The notes under the pieces: model-generated
Seen by the model: the letters and a program-made list of their open reading frames with translations, nothing else
What the model was told of the DNA's origin: nothing
Databases searched by the model: none
Made by a program: the position numbers and the translations under genes
In this document: positions 18,629 to 27,507 of the stretch, piece after piece
Numbering within the stretch: the stretch's first letter is position 1
How the letters are laid out: each line of letters begins with the position of its first letter
Assembly: GCA_016125275.1 (NCBI GenBank)
Contig: WGMB01000009.1
Coordinates: 310,001-374,000, forward strand
DNA: 64,000 nucleotides
Reading direction: 5' to 3'
DNA from: Acidobacteriota bacterium
GTDB lineage: Bacteria; Acidobacteriota; Terriglobia; Bryobacterales; UBA6623

Positions 18629-20230
18629 CTACTCGAGGATCGGCGCCTCCACGCTCTGGGTGGAGCGCGGAGCCACGCGGACGGCCTTGCCGGCCTTGTA
18701 GAGCAGGGCGCGGCGCTCGGGGGCGGCCCAGTCGAAGCTCTGCGAGCGATCCACCGCCGCCACCACGTACGCGCCCGGCGGCACGCCGAGAAACTGGAAG
18801 GCCCCGTTGCGGACCCCGGAGTACTCCTCGTAGCCTTGCGCGCCGCCGTAGTTGGCCGGCATCAGAACCACGGCCAAGTCCGTCTCGGAGCCCTCGGCGC
18901 CGGCCACGCTGCCTTCGATCGCCCCGCCGTCGAAGGCAGCCCGCACAGTGATCGTCAGCGCCGACTGGCCGGCGGCGATCCGCAGGCGCCGATCGGCCAA
19001 GGGCGAGCCGTTGGCGAGGATCTCGGCGGCGTAGGAGTCTCCCGGCAGCTCGTTGGCGGTGACCAAATATTCGCCGGCCGGCACACCGAAGATCTGGAAG
19101 GCCTGCTCGTCGTCGGGAACCGACCGGGCGTCGTAGCGTTCGCCGGAAAAAGGCGGCAGCCGGGTCAACCGGACGCCGGGACCGCGCAGGAAGGCTTTGG
19201 GCGGACCGCGCCGCCGGCCGGTCTCTTGCTGCGGCGCGGACGCCTCGTCGGGCGGGTTCTCGAGCTCGATGCGTCCCTGGATGGTCAGCCCCTCGCTGAG
19301 CTGCAGCGCAACCTCGGCGGTTCGGTCGCGCGGCACGAAGACGTCCTGATAGGCCACGCCGCCGCTGCGGCTCCGCGCCAGAATGCGTCCTGGGCCGACG
19401 GAGATCCCGCGCATGCGGAAGGCGCCCTCTTCGTCCGGCTGAATGCCGAAGATCAGGCCGCCCGGCGTGTCGAGAGTGATCTGGCAGCCGGCGCAGGTCG
19501 TTCCGGTGCGGTCCCGCGCCGCGCCCAGCAGCAGCGTCGGCGGGGCTTCGTGGAGCTCGAAGTCGATCTGCTCGAGCGTAGAGCCCCAGTCGACGGCCAC
19601 CGTGGTCGCTTCGTCCGCGCCGGCGGCGGAGGAGTAGAACTGCGGCGCCATCTCGTAGAGAATGTCTCCCGGCCCCGTGGCGGCGGCCGGCGGCGTGGCC
19701 GTCACCAAGTAGCCGCCGGGGCGCAGGTCGAACATGCGGTAGCGGCCCAGGTCGTCGGTGCGCGCGGTCTGCAGCGGCTGCAACTGACGGGCGCCTTGGG
19801 CCGAACGCCACTGCCGCAGTTGCACAGTGACGCCGACCGCCGGATCGCCCCAAGCGTCCAGCACTCTGCCCGCGATCACCGGCGAACGGCGGAGAGTCAC
19901 TTGCAGGGAGGCGCGCTCGTTCTCGGCCTGGATCTCAAAGCTCCGGCTCGGCCGGCCCCGCGCCTCGTAGCCGCCCTTGGAGAAGCTGGCCTGATAGGCG
20001 CCGGGCGCCAAGTTCTCAATGAGGAACGTCCCGTCCGGCCCCGACCGAGCCGTCCGCGGGCCGGTCTCCTGCGGTCCGGGCGGCGGAGCCGAGCCGCGGG
20101 AGGCCTGCGCGGAGACGAACACCTCCACCGACGGCAACGTGCGGCCATCGTGGGCGTCCACCACACGGCCTCGCAGCTCTCCGGCCCGTGCGGCCGCGGC
20201 GAACAGCGCCAGCGTCAGCAGCAACCTCAT
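18629..20230 (-). CDS. Secreted carboxypeptidase-regulatory-like (Ig-like) domain protein 2
   Basis: The 533-residue product starts MRLLLTLALFAAAARA, a Sec signal peptide. The frame is open far upstream, but that part overlaps the preceding gene and is not credible. Repeated modules of the form GRVVDAHDGRTLPSVEVFV..TGPDGTFLIENLAPGAYQ, GRVLDAWGDPAVGVTVQL..DLGRYRMFDLRPGGYLV and later GIQPDEEGAFRMRGISVGPG are carboxypeptidase regulatory-like (transthyretin-like) domains, about five in all. Such chains are common exported scaffolds in Bryobacterales; no catalytic domain is seen. The start codon overlaps the stop of the upstream paralogue (ATGA, 20227-20230), indicating translational coupling. Confidence 0.8.
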   Translation of the reverse strand: MRLLLTLALFAAAARAGELRGRVVDAHDGRTLPSVEVFVSAQASRGSAPPPGPQETGPRTARSGPDGTFLIENLAPGAYQASFSKGGYEARGRPSRSFEIQAENERASLQVTLRRSPVIAGRVLDAWGDPAVGVTVQLRQWRSAQGARQLQPLQTARTDDLGRYRMFDLRPGGYLVTATPPAAATGPGDILYEMAPQFYSSAAGADEATTVAVDWGSTLEQIDFELHEAPPTLLLGAARDRTGTTCAGCQITLDTPGGLIFGIQPDEEGAFRMRGISVGPGRILARSRSGGVAYQDVFVPRDRTAEVALQLSEGLTIQGRIELENPPDEASAPQQETGRRRGPPKAFLRGPGVRLTRLPPFSGERYDARSVPDDEQAFQIFGVPAGEYLVTANELPGDSYAAEILANGSPLADRRLRIAAGQSALTITVRAAFDGGAIEGSVAGAEGSETDLAVVLMPANYGGAQGYEEYSGVRNGAFQFLGVPPGAYVVAAVDRSQSFDWAAPERRALLYKAGKAVRVAPRSTQSVEAPILE

Positions 20231-21744
20231 CGGCCCTCCGTGGAAGCGACGGCCGTCAGGTCGATCTCGATCTCCGCGCCGGCTTCCACCGGAAACCGCC
20301 GCACGGCTTGCCCGGCTCGCTGCCAAACGGCGTCTCCGCGCACGGCCTGCGCCGTCTCGCCCTCCCAGGCGGCGATCTGGTAGTCGCCCGGGGGGACCTT
20401 CTCGAACTCGAAGCGGCCGTCCTGGTCGGCCTGCACGCTGTCCACGCCGCGCGGGCCGCGCAACGCCACGCGGTAGTGCGAGGCGGCGTGGCCCGCGGCG
20501 TCGGCCTTGACGCGTCCGCGAATGGCGGCCATGTCCGCGCTGAGCCGGAACACCAGCGAGCCCGCCGAGGCGGCGTCCAGGTGCACGGCGTCGGGCGGAT
20601 ACGCCGAGCCGCCCGCCTCCACCTCGCGGATGAACCAGTCCGAACCCCTGTACTCGGCGCGGTAGTCGCCTGCCTCCAAGTCCGGCCGCGCGCTGCGGAT
20701 CACGAACTCCGGCGCGCGCGCCTCGAAGCCGACCGCACCGCCGCCCTCGGTGGAAACCAGCGTCACCAGCACGCGGCCTTCGGGCGGATCGGCGTCGAAC
20801 TCCACCCGGCCGGCCAGCAACCAGGGCTCTTGCGGCGTCAGGGTGAGCCCGTCGACATTGGTTCGGATCTCGTGGCGGCCGAGGTAGACGTCGTCGCGGC
20901 CGCGGCGGCCCTGCTGCACGCGAAACACGTAGGCGCCGGGATGCAACCCCTCCAGCTTGAAGGCGCCGTCCGGGCCGAGCCGCACGCGGCGGCTGCCGCC
21001 GGGGCCGCCCCCGCCGCCGCGCCGCAGCACGGGGTAGGCGAACAGGTAGGCACCGTCGCCCGGGCCCTCGTCGCCCGCGGGAGTCAAACCGGCCCCTTGG
21101 ACCAGCCCGGTGACCCGCAACGAGGCCGTCTGCGCGGCGCGCAGCCCCAAGGCGAGCTCGCGCGTTTCGCCAGCGCCGATCTCCACCTCCACCGGCTCGG
21201 CGTCGAGCGCCGCCGCGCGGGGGCCCATGCGCCGGACGTCCACATCGACCGTACAGCCGGCCGCCGGCGCAAGCCCCGCCAAGCGAAAGCGCCCTTGCTC
21301 GTCGGTCGGGGCGGAAGCCCGGGGCCCTTCGTCCCCTTCGCATTGCAGGTGGACGCGCGCGTCCACGACCGGCTCGCCCAGGTCGTCGCGCACGGTTCCG
21401 GCCAGCACGGCCGCCCGCACCAGCTCCATCTCGAACGGTCCGCAGGGGCCGGAGCAGTCGGCGTTGCGGTAGTCGTCGCCGGCGGCCGGCGTATAGCCGT
21501 TGCGCGAGAACTGCACGCGGATGGGACCATCGATAGGACCGGCGAAGGCGAAGCGGCCCTGCGCGTCGGTGCGGGTGACGCCCAGCAGACGCCCCTTGCC
21601 GCGTTCCGACAGCACGACCTTGACGCCCGGCAGCGGCGACTCGCCGCCGTCCGCCGCCAGCCAGACCCGCCCGGAGACGCCGTCGGCCGCGCCGAGCGCG
21701 GCAACGCCCGCCAAGGCCAACGTCGCCAAGGCAACCGATCGCAT
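20227..21744 (-). CDS. Secreted carboxypeptidase-regulatory-like (Ig-like) domain protein 1
   Basis: This 505-residue exported protein begins MRSVALATLALAGVAALGA. It contains repeated beta-sandwich modules (VSGRVWLAADGGESPLPGVKVVL..DAQGRFAFAGPIDGP; AGTVRDDLGEPVVDARVHL..DEQGRFRLAGLAPAAG; later IRGRVKADAAGHAASHYRV..DQDGRFEFEKVPPGDYQI), all carboxypeptidase-regulatory-like. Two cysteines in NADCSGPCGP could form a disulphide. It is the first gene of a two-gene unit, sharing 4 bp with the next. A TAGAAT hexamer lies 10 nt before the ATG, with no Shine-Dalgarno. Role probably structural or adhesive; I cannot name a partner. Confidence 0.8.
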   Translation of the reverse strand: MRSVALATLALAGVAALGAADGVSGRVWLAADGGESPLPGVKVVLSERGKGRLLGVTRTDAQGRFAFAGPIDGPIRVQFSRNGYTPAAGDDYRNADCSGPCGPFEMELVRAAVLAGTVRDDLGEPVVDARVHLQCEGDEGPRASAPTDEQGRFRLAGLAPAAGCTVDVDVRRMGPRAAALDAEPVEVEIGAGETRELALGLRAAQTASLRVTGLVQGAGLTPAGDEGPGDGAYLFAYPVLRRGGGGGPGGSRRVRLGPDGAFKLEGLHPGAYVFRVQQGRRGRDDVYLGRHEIRTNVDGLTLTPQEPWLLAGRVEFDADPPEGRVLVTLVSTEGGGAVGFEARAPEFVIRSARPDLEAGDYRAEYRGSDWFIREVEAGGSAYPPDAVHLDAASAGSLVFRLSADMAAIRGRVKADAAGHAASHYRVALRGPRGVDSVQADQDGRFEFEKVPPGDYQIAAWEGETAQAVRGDAVWQRAGQAVRRFPVEAGAEIEIDLTAVASTEGR

Positions 21745-21754
21745 TCCGATTTTG

Positions 21755-21760
21755 ATTCTA
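21755..21760 (-). promoter_or_regulatory. Putative -10 element (leaderless-type)
   Basis: TAGAAT on the minus strand, 10 nt before the ATG at 21744. Confidence 0.45.
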
Positions 21761-21801
21761 GGGGACGTTTTCTAGAGGACGCGGCCGAGGCGCGGATGGG
21801 T

Positions 21802-24309
21802 TCAGCGTGGGCGATCAGAAAGCGTCAGCCCGGCCAGATCCTTGCGCTCGCCCGGCAGCGCGAGGCTGGCCAGGTAGCCCACGATCACGCAGCTCAGCAC
21901 GCCGATCATGCCGTAGAGAAAGAAGTGCGCCGACGTATTCTGTTGCGTCCAGGCCAGGATGAGGACGCTGGCGACGGCGCCGACCAGCGCGCCCGCGCCG
22001 TGCGCCCGGCGGGTGAAGATTCCCAGCGCGAACAGGCCGGCCAGTGCTCCCCCGAACAGGCCCATGGTCGCCTGAAAGGCGTCCCACAGGGACCCTACGT
22101 CGGAGGCCGCCAAGGCCGTCGCGACGGTCGTCGCCAAGGCCCCGAACAGCACCGTCAGCCAGCGGGCCAGCCGCAGCTTGGGAGCGTCGGGGACGTGCGG
22201 GCGGAAGCGGCCGTAGAAGTCGGTGACGATGGCGGCCGACACGCTATTGAGGCTGCTGTCCAGCGTGGACATGGAGGCGGCGAAGACTCCCGCCACCACC
22301 AAGCCGGCCAGCCCGACCGGCAGTTGTTGCGAAATGAACAGCGGAAAGACGGCGTCCACCGGCAGCTCGGGATCGAGCAGTTGCGGGTGAGCCCCATAGA
22401 ACGCCCACAGCGCCGTCCCTAGAGTAAACAAGATCAGCGTGGACGGGACCAGCATCACAGCGTTCACCCAGATGCCCTTGCGCGCCGAGGCCTCGTCCTT
22501 GGTGGTCAGATAGCGCTGCACCACGGCTTGGTCGGAGGTGTACGGCACCAGATTGTTGAAGAAGTTGCCGATGAGGACCACCCAGACCGCCGTGGTGGTG
22601 TAGTCCCACTTCCAGTCGAACACATGCAGCTTGCCGGCGGCGGCGGCCGTCCGGAACAGGTCCGTGATCCCTCCGTCGAGGCGCGTGAGGATGAGGACGA
22701 GGCTCAACAGGGCGCCGCCGAGCAGCACGAACACTTGCAGCACATCGGTCCAGATGACCGCCTCCACGCCTCCCATGGCGGTGTAGAGCGTGGCCAGCAA
22801 GCCCATCAGCAGAATCGAGACGTAGACGTCGATGCCGGTGACGGTGGTGAGCGCGATGGCCGGCAAGAACAACACGATCGCCATTCGGCCGATTTGGAAC
22901 AGGATGAAGCTGGCGCTGGCGAACAGCCGCACCGCCACGTTGAACCGCGCTTCGAGGTACTCGTAGGCCGTGGTCACGTTCAGGCGCCGGAAGAACGGCA
23001 GGTAGAGCCAAGCGGCCGGAAAGGCCGCCAGCACGATCGAGGCCTGCACCAGCAGATAGACCCAGTCGGTGGCAAAGACCTTGGCCGGCATGGCGATGAA
23101 GCTGATCGAGCTCAACTGCGTGCCGTAGATGCTCAGCCCAGCGGCCCACCAGGGAATGCGGCGCCCGGCCAGAAAGAAGTCTCCGGTCGTCTTCTCGCGG
23201 CGGGAGAAGTAGACGCCGATGGCGACCAAGGCGACCAGATAGAGCCCCAGCGCTGCGTAGTCGAGCGGACGGAAGCCGCTCTCGAGCGACGAGGGCTCGG
23301 CAAGATCGACGCGCGGCGAGCGATGGCCGGGCCGGTCCTCGCCGCTGGGGACGACGACGCCGCCCTGGTAGTTCGCGGCGGTCGTGGTGACGCGGCCGAA
23401 CGGCGCGTCTTCCAGCCGCGTCCAGGAGTCGGTGATGGTGTGATAGGCCCACACGGCTCGCGAAAAGCCCGGGTGGGAGTCGCCCAGCGCATCGTTCTGG
23501 GCGAAGCGGGAACCATCGTCGCCGCCAAACACCAGGATGTGCGCCGGACCGCGCGCGATGGCCGGGGCGGCAACCACCGGCGCGGGCGGTCCCGCCACGG
23601 TCGTCCAGCCGCGGCCGGGCTCGTATTTGTAGCCGTCAGCCAGGAAGCGCCGGCCGCCGGGAACCAGCTCGGCGCCGCTGAAAACGTACAGCGCCCCGTT
23701 CTGAGCGACCGTCACGGGCAGAATGCGCCCGGGGCCGGGCCAGGGTTCGAGCTCGCGCCAGACGGGCAGCGTGACGGGGTTGGAGAGCTCGGCCAGACTC
23801 GCCGCCCAAAAGCGCTTCTCGGCCTGGGTCGCATCCGGAGAGGCCTGACCGCAGACCACGTACACCGTCTCGCCCAGCAGCGCCGCTCCCAGGTTGGCGC
23901 AGGGCGCGGGCAGGGGCGGAAGTTGGGCGAAGCTCAGGCGGCCCTCTTCATAGCGAACCCGCAAGACGTTGGGATAGTGCCGGCGGGCGTCGGAGCCGCC
24001 GATCCACAGCGCGCCAAGCGGCGTCTGCACCGAGGCGCCGTAGCCCAGGGGCGTGGGCAAGGGCTCGACGGCGCGCCATTGACCACCCTCGAAGGCGTAG
24101 GCGCCGGCGACCCAGCGCTTGGTTCCACCCTGGAACGGAGAGACCTCGAACTGGGCTCCGCCGGCGACGATCAGCGCACCATTCTCTACGGCTACGAACG
24201 CCCCGGCGACGCCGAGAGGATCAGGAAGCGGCGGAAGCTCTCGCCAGGAGAGTTTGCCGAACAGAGCGGGAGCGAAAGCGCAGAGCAGGACGACGCAACG
24301 GAGCTTCAC
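21802..24309 (-). CDS. Kelch (mutarotase-like) domain fused to sodium/solute symporter
   Basis: The product (835 residues from GTG 24309; a GTG at 24330 would add seven) has a signal peptide MKLRCVVLLCAFAPALFG. About 320 residues of Kelch propeller follow (SWRELPPLPDPLGVAGAFV, GALYVFSGAELVPGGRR, AHILVFGGDDGSRF), the type seen in sialic-acid mutarotase NanM. A full SSS-family transporter then begins at YAALGLYLVALVAIGVYFSRREKTTGDFFLAGR, with about 13 membrane helices. The propeller would sit in the periplasm and could present or isomerise the sugar for Na+-coupled uptake. The start at 24309 is preferred because TATCGT lies 11 nt upstream and it gives the better signal peptide. Confidence 0.88.
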   Translation of the reverse strand: MKLRCVVLLCAFAPALFGKLSWRELPPLPDPLGVAGAFVAVENGALIVAGGAQFEVSPFQGGTKRWVAGAYAFEGGQWRAVEPLPTPLGYGASVQTPLGALWIGGSDARRHYPNVLRVRYEEGRLSFAQLPPLPAPCANLGAALLGETVYVVCGQASPDATQAEKRFWAASLAELSNPVTLPVWRELEPWPGPGRILPVTVAQNGALYVFSGAELVPGGRRFLADGYKYEPGRGWTTVAGPPAPVVAAPAIARGPAHILVFGGDDGSRFAQNDALGDSHPGFSRAVWAYHTITDSWTRLEDAPFGRVTTTAANYQGGVVVPSGEDRPGHRSPRVDLAEPSSLESGFRPLDYAALGLYLVALVAIGVYFSRREKTTGDFFLAGRRIPWWAAGLSIYGTQLSSISFIAMPAKVFATDWVYLLVQASIVLAAFPAAWLYLPFFRRLNVTTAYEYLEARFNVAVRLFASASFILFQIGRMAIVLFLPAIALTTVTGIDVYVSILLMGLLATLYTAMGGVEAVIWTDVLQVFVLLGGALLSLVLILTRLDGGITDLFRTAAAAGKLHVFDWKWDYTTTAVWVVLIGNFFNNLVPYTSDQAVVQRYLTTKDEASARKGIWVNAVMLVPSTLILFTLGTALWAFYGAHPQLLDPELPVDAVFPLFISQQLPVGLAGLVVAGVFAASMSTLDSSLNSVSAAIVTDFYGRFRPHVPDAPKLRLARWLTVLFGALATTVATALAASDVGSLWDAFQATMGLFGGALAGLFALGIFTRRAHGAGALVGAVASVLILAWTQQNTSAHFFLYGMIGVLSCVIVGYLASLALPGERKDLAGLTLSDRPR

Positions 24310-24362
24310 GGTCGAGCACGACGATAGCACTGTGAGCCAACCCGAAGCCCTTCATCCCTGAA

Positions 24363-24374
24363 GGAGGCGCCTCC
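24363..24374. repeat. 12-bp perfect palindrome between divergent symporter genes
   Basis: GGAGGCGCCTCC lies in the 160-bp gap between the two divergent transporter genes. It could be an operator; only this one copy was noticed. Confidence 0.3.
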
Positions 24375-24452
24375 CACAAGTCGTCCGAAACCCGGAGGCC
24401 CGCAGCCTGCAAGCGATTGCATAAGGGCCCTGGCGCGTCCGTACGATTCATG

Positions 24453-24458
24453 TACACT
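24453..24458 (+). promoter_or_regulatory. Putative -10 element (leaderless-type)
   Basis: TACACT ends 11 nt before the ATG at 24470; no Shine-Dalgarno. Confidence 0.35.
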
Positions 24459-24469
24459 GTGGCGACGCC

Positions 24470-26122
24470 ATGCTCTCCGCCCAGTTGCAGATCCCCGTTC
24501 TCGATCTCGTCATCATCGTGGCCTACATGGTCGGCATCCTCGCTGTCGGCCTTTGGGTGACCCGCCGGACGACGATGACCGGCGAGGCGTACTTCCTGGC
24601 CGGCCGGTCGTTGCGCTGGCCCGTGATCGGCGCCGCGCTGTTCGCCTCCAACATCTCCACGATCCACTTGGTGGGCTTGTGCGCCTCCGGCTACGAGCAT
24701 GGGCTGGTGTGGGGCAATTACGAGTGGCTGGCGCCGTTCACGCTGGTGCTGCTGGCTCTGGTGTTCGCGCCGTTCTACTTCCGCAATCAGATCGAGACGC
24801 TGCCCGAGTATGTGGAGAAGCGCTTCAACGCCGCCTCGCGCTCGTTTCTGGCATTCATGGCGATCCTCGGCGCGCTGTTCATCCACATCGGCATGAGCCT
24901 GTACGCCGGCGCCACGGTCTTCGAGCAGTTCTTCGGCATCGACGTCTACGCGTCGATCATCCTGATCTCGGTCGTCACCGGCATCTACACGGTGGTCGGC
25001 GGCCTCAAGGCCGTCGTCGTCACGGAAACCATCCAGACCGTGTTGCTGATTCTTGGGTCGATCATCGTCACGGTCCTGGCGGTGATGGCTTTGCCGGCCG
25101 CCGGCATCGACTCCTACGCCTCGCTGAAGGCGGCCGTGAAGCCCGATCAGCTCTCGATGATCTGGACCGACAAGACGACCGAGGCGGACTGGCTGAGCTT
25201 CGTGATGGGCTACTGGGTGCTGGGGACCTGGTACTGGTGCACCGACCAGACGATCGTGCAGCGCGTGCTGGCCGCCCGCACCGAGCGCGACGCCCAGATC
25301 GGCCCGATCTTCGCCGGCTTCCTCAAGATCCTGCCCGTGTTCATCCTGGTGTTTCCGGGCGTGATCGCCTACGCCATCTTTCGCGACCAGATCGGCGCGA
25401 ACGCCAACCAGGCGCTGCCGTTCCTGATCCAGGAGCTGACTCCCACCGGCTTACGCGGACTGATCTCCGCCGGACTGCTCGCCGCCCTGATGAGCACCAT
25501 CGCCGCCGCGCTCAACAGTTGCGCCACGCTGGTGGCGGTGGACATCGTGCAAAGGCTGCACCCGGGGACCTCCGACGCGCAGCAAGTGCGCATCGGGCGC
25601 TGGAGCGCCGTGGGCGTGATGCTGCTGGCGATGGCCTGGTCCACCCAGGGCGAAAAGTTCACCTCGATCTTCTCCGCCGTGCAGCAGATCGCCGCTGCGC
25701 TGGCGCCGCCCATCACGGCGGTCTTCCTGATGGGCGTGTTCTGGCGGCGCGGCACCTCGCAGGCGGCGCTGGCGACGCTGATCGTCGGGTTCATCCTGGG
25801 CGCCGGGGCGTTTCTGGTGGACGTGCCGCTGGTGGGCTCGCCGCCCACGCAGCCCCTGCTGGCGGAGACGAGACTGCTGACCAATGGCCTGGGGCTGCCC
25901 TTCCTGCGGCAGGCCTGCGTGCTGACGTTTCTGTGCGTGGCGGTCTTCGTGGTGGTCAGCCGGCTGACGCCGCCGCCTCCGCCGGAGAAGATCGAGGGCT
26001 TGACTTGGGACAACCCGCTCAGCGTCGTCACCGCGCCCTGGACGGGCGAAGGAGTCGCCCCACGGCGGCTGGCGGGCCTGCTCTGCCTCACGCTCGCGGC
26101 GCTGTATGTGATCTTCCGGTAA
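24470..26122 (+). CDS. Sodium/solute symporter (SGLT-like SSS family)
   Basis: This 550-residue protein is an SSS-family Na+-coupled transporter with about 14 membrane helices. The family signatures EAYFLAGRSLRWPVIGAALFASNISTIHLVG, IYTVVGGLKAVVVTETIQTVLL and GLISAGLLAALMSTIAAALNSCATL are seen, and the YWVLGTWYWCTDQTIVQRVLAAR loop resembles SGLT-type sugar carriers. It should import a sugar, inositol or similar solute across the inner membrane. It is transcribed divergently from the Kelch-symporter fusion and is a different subgroup, so it is not a recent duplicate. The gene ends 6 bp before a convergent hydrolase gene. Confidence 0.92.
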   Translation: MLSAQLQIPVLDLVIIVAYMVGILAVGLWVTRRTTMTGEAYFLAGRSLRWPVIGAALFASNISTIHLVGLCASGYEHGLVWGNYEWLAPFTLVLLALVFAPFYFRNQIETLPEYVEKRFNAASRSFLAFMAILGALFIHIGMSLYAGATVFEQFFGIDVYASIILISVVTGIYTVVGGLKAVVVTETIQTVLLILGSIIVTVLAVMALPAAGIDSYASLKAAVKPDQLSMIWTDKTTEADWLSFVMGYWVLGTWYWCTDQTIVQRVLAARTERDAQIGPIFAGFLKILPVFILVFPGVIAYAIFRDQIGANANQALPFLIQELTPTGLRGLISAGLLAALMSTIAAALNSCATLVAVDIVQRLHPGTSDAQQVRIGRWSAVGVMLLAMAWSTQGEKFTSIFSAVQQIAAALAPPITAVFLMGVFWRRGTSQAALATLIVGFILGAGAFLVDVPLVGSPPTQPLLAETRLLTNGLGLPFLRQACVLTFLCVAVFVVVSRLTPPPPPEKIEGLTWDNPLSVVTAPWTGEGVAPRRLAGLLCLTLAALYVIFR

Positions 26123-26128
26123 ACCGGG

Positions 26129-26830
26129 CTACCACTCGAAGGTTTCGCCCGGCGCCGGCTCGAGGACCTCGGTGGTCAGCCCGCCGGCCTGCACCAGCTC
26201 GCGCAGCTTGCCGGGCGTGCCGGTGAGCGGCGGGAAGGTGCCCCAGTGCAGGGGCAGGACCTTCTTGGGCTGCAGGAACTCGCAGGCCACGGCCGCCTCG
26301 CGCGGGTCCATGGTGAAGAGGTCGCCGATGGGCAGCATCGCCAGCTCCGGAGCGTACAACCGCCGGATCAGGCTCATGTCCGAGAACACGTTCGTATCCC
26401 CGGCGTGGTAGAGCGAGCGGCCGTCGGGGACCTTGACCACGAAGCCCGCCGGCTCGCCGCCGTAGATCATCTGGTCGCCGTCCTGGATCATCGACGAGTG
26501 CTGAGCGTGCGTCATCTTGAGGCCGCAACCGCAGACCTCCGCCCAACCGCCCTTGTTCATGCCCGTGACGTTCTCCACACCCTTGGAACCCAACCAGACG
26601 GCCAGCTCGTAGATGGCGAAGATCTTCGGCTTGAACCGGCTGGCGAGCTCCAGGGTCTGCCCCAGGTGGTCTCCGTGCGCATGGGTCAGCAGAATGGCGT
26701 CCAGGCGCTGAATGCTATGCCCCTCAGGGTGTTTGGGATTCTCCAGCCAGGGATCGATCAGCAGGACTTGGCCGTCCTCCAGCTCGATCTGGACCGCGGA
26801 ATGGCCCAGCCACGTGATCTTCAGGGGCAT
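26129..26830 (-). CDS. UPF0173-type metal-dependent hydrolase (metallo-beta-lactamase fold)
   Basis: The 233-residue protein starts MPLKITWLGHSAVQIE. This start is chosen because GGAGGA (26840-26845) lies 9 nt upstream, whereas the frame-open extension to 26857 has no such site. The zinc motif THAHGDHLG, the later YHAGDTNVFSDM and LHWGTFPPLTG are those of UPF0173 hydrolases of the metallo-beta-lactamase fold. It should be a cytosolic two-metal hydrolase of unknown substrate. It follows the receiver-domain gene by 23 bp on the same strand. Confidence 0.9.
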   Translation of the reverse strand: MPLKITWLGHSAVQIELEDGQVLLIDPWLENPKHPEGHSIQRLDAILLTHAHGDHLGQTLELASRFKPKIFAIYELAVWLGSKGVENVTGMNKGGWAEVCGCGLKMTHAQHSSMIQDGDQMIYGGEPAGFVVKVPDGRSLYHAGDTNVFSDMSLIRRLYAPELAMLPIGDLFTMDPREAAVACEFLQPKKVLPLHWGTFPPLTGTPGKLRELVQAGGLTTEVLEPAPGETFEW

Positions 26831-26853
26831 TGCTTCGTCTCCTCCAACCGTTG

Positions 26854-27297
26854 TCACGCCATGCGGCGCTTGCGGGGAGCCAGCGTGGAGCGGCTCGACA
26901 GTGCGCCGCGGCTCGTCTTCGAGCTCGACGCCCGCGGCCGCAACAGCCGCGCGATCGCATGCACGAGCTGCTTGTGCTCGCTAGGCCCCTTGGGCAACAC
27001 GATATCAGCCCCGGTGGAGACTTCCGTGAGTCCCAGCGCGGCGACGTACCCGGAGAGCAGAATCGCGGGCGTCCTCGGGCTCCGCTCATGCAGACGGGCG
27101 ATCAGCTCCGGCCCGCCGAAGTCCGCAAAGCGGTAGTCCGTCACCACAACGTCGAAACTCTTCTCCTCGGCCTTCTGGAGGCCTTCCCCCGCCAGGCTCG
27201 CCGTCTCCACGACGTAACCCAGCTCCTCGAGCACGGCCCGGCGCGCGACCAGCCCATGCCGATTCTCGTCAACCAGCAAAATACGCAATGATTCCAT
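26854..27297 (-). CDS. Stand-alone response-regulator receiver protein with basic tail
   Basis: The 147-residue product starts MESLRILLVDENRHG. Its receiver domain shows the acidic pair DE, the phospho-acceptor aspartate in VVVTDYRF, the switch serine in AILLSGY and the lysine in VLPKGPS. The domain fills about 1-115, and a roughly 30-residue Ser/Arg/Lys-rich tail follows, with no DNA-binding or enzymatic output domain. It could act as a phospho-relay or titrating receiver. No histidine kinase lies in the window. The UPF0173 gene follows 23 bp later. Confidence 0.85.
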   Translation of the reverse strand: MESLRILLVDENRHGLVARRAVLEELGYVVETASLAGEGLQKAEEKSFDVVVTDYRFADFGGPELIARLHERSPRTPAILLSGYVAALGLTEVSTGADIVLPKGPSEHKQLVHAIARLLRPRASSSKTSRGALSSRSTLAPRKRRMA

Positions 27298-27348
27298 GAT
27301 GATTTTGTGGTAAAAGCCGCCGGAACCGACGACCCGTACAAGGAAAGA

Positions 27349-27377
27349 GAGTAACAACGGCTCCGCGGGGCTGTCAA
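27349..27377 (-). promoter_or_regulatory. Putative sigma-70-type promoter of the receiver gene
   Basis: On the minus strand TTGACA (27372-27377) and TTACTC (27349-27354) are separated by 17 bp. The start codon is about 50 nt further on, so this transcript would have a leader, unlike many others here. Confidence 0.4.
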
Positions 27378-27451
27378 CGGGCTCGGAAGCCGTTCCAAAA
27401 TCATGAGATAGACCTTGACAACGCTGTTTTGAGGCCTGTTTGCAGTGGTTC

Positions 27452-27483
27452 TAGAACAGAAACGCGCCCCGACGGGGCGCGTC
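27452..27483 (-). terminator. Intrinsic terminator after the VWFA gene
   Basis: ACGCGCCCC (27462-27470), 3-nt loop, GGGGCGCGT (27474-27482): a perfect 9-bp stem 25 bp after the VWFA stop. On the minus strand it is followed by TTTCTGTTCT, a broken T-run. The palindrome GTTCTAGAAC (27448-27457) adjoins it. Confidence 0.7.
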
Positions 27484-27507
27484 CAAACAATCCGAGTGGA
27501 AGATGAT

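Noticed and set aside
24363-24374. Palindrome GGAGGCGCCTCC as a dispersed repeat
   Set aside because: I did not notice further copies in the window, so a REP-type family is not supported.
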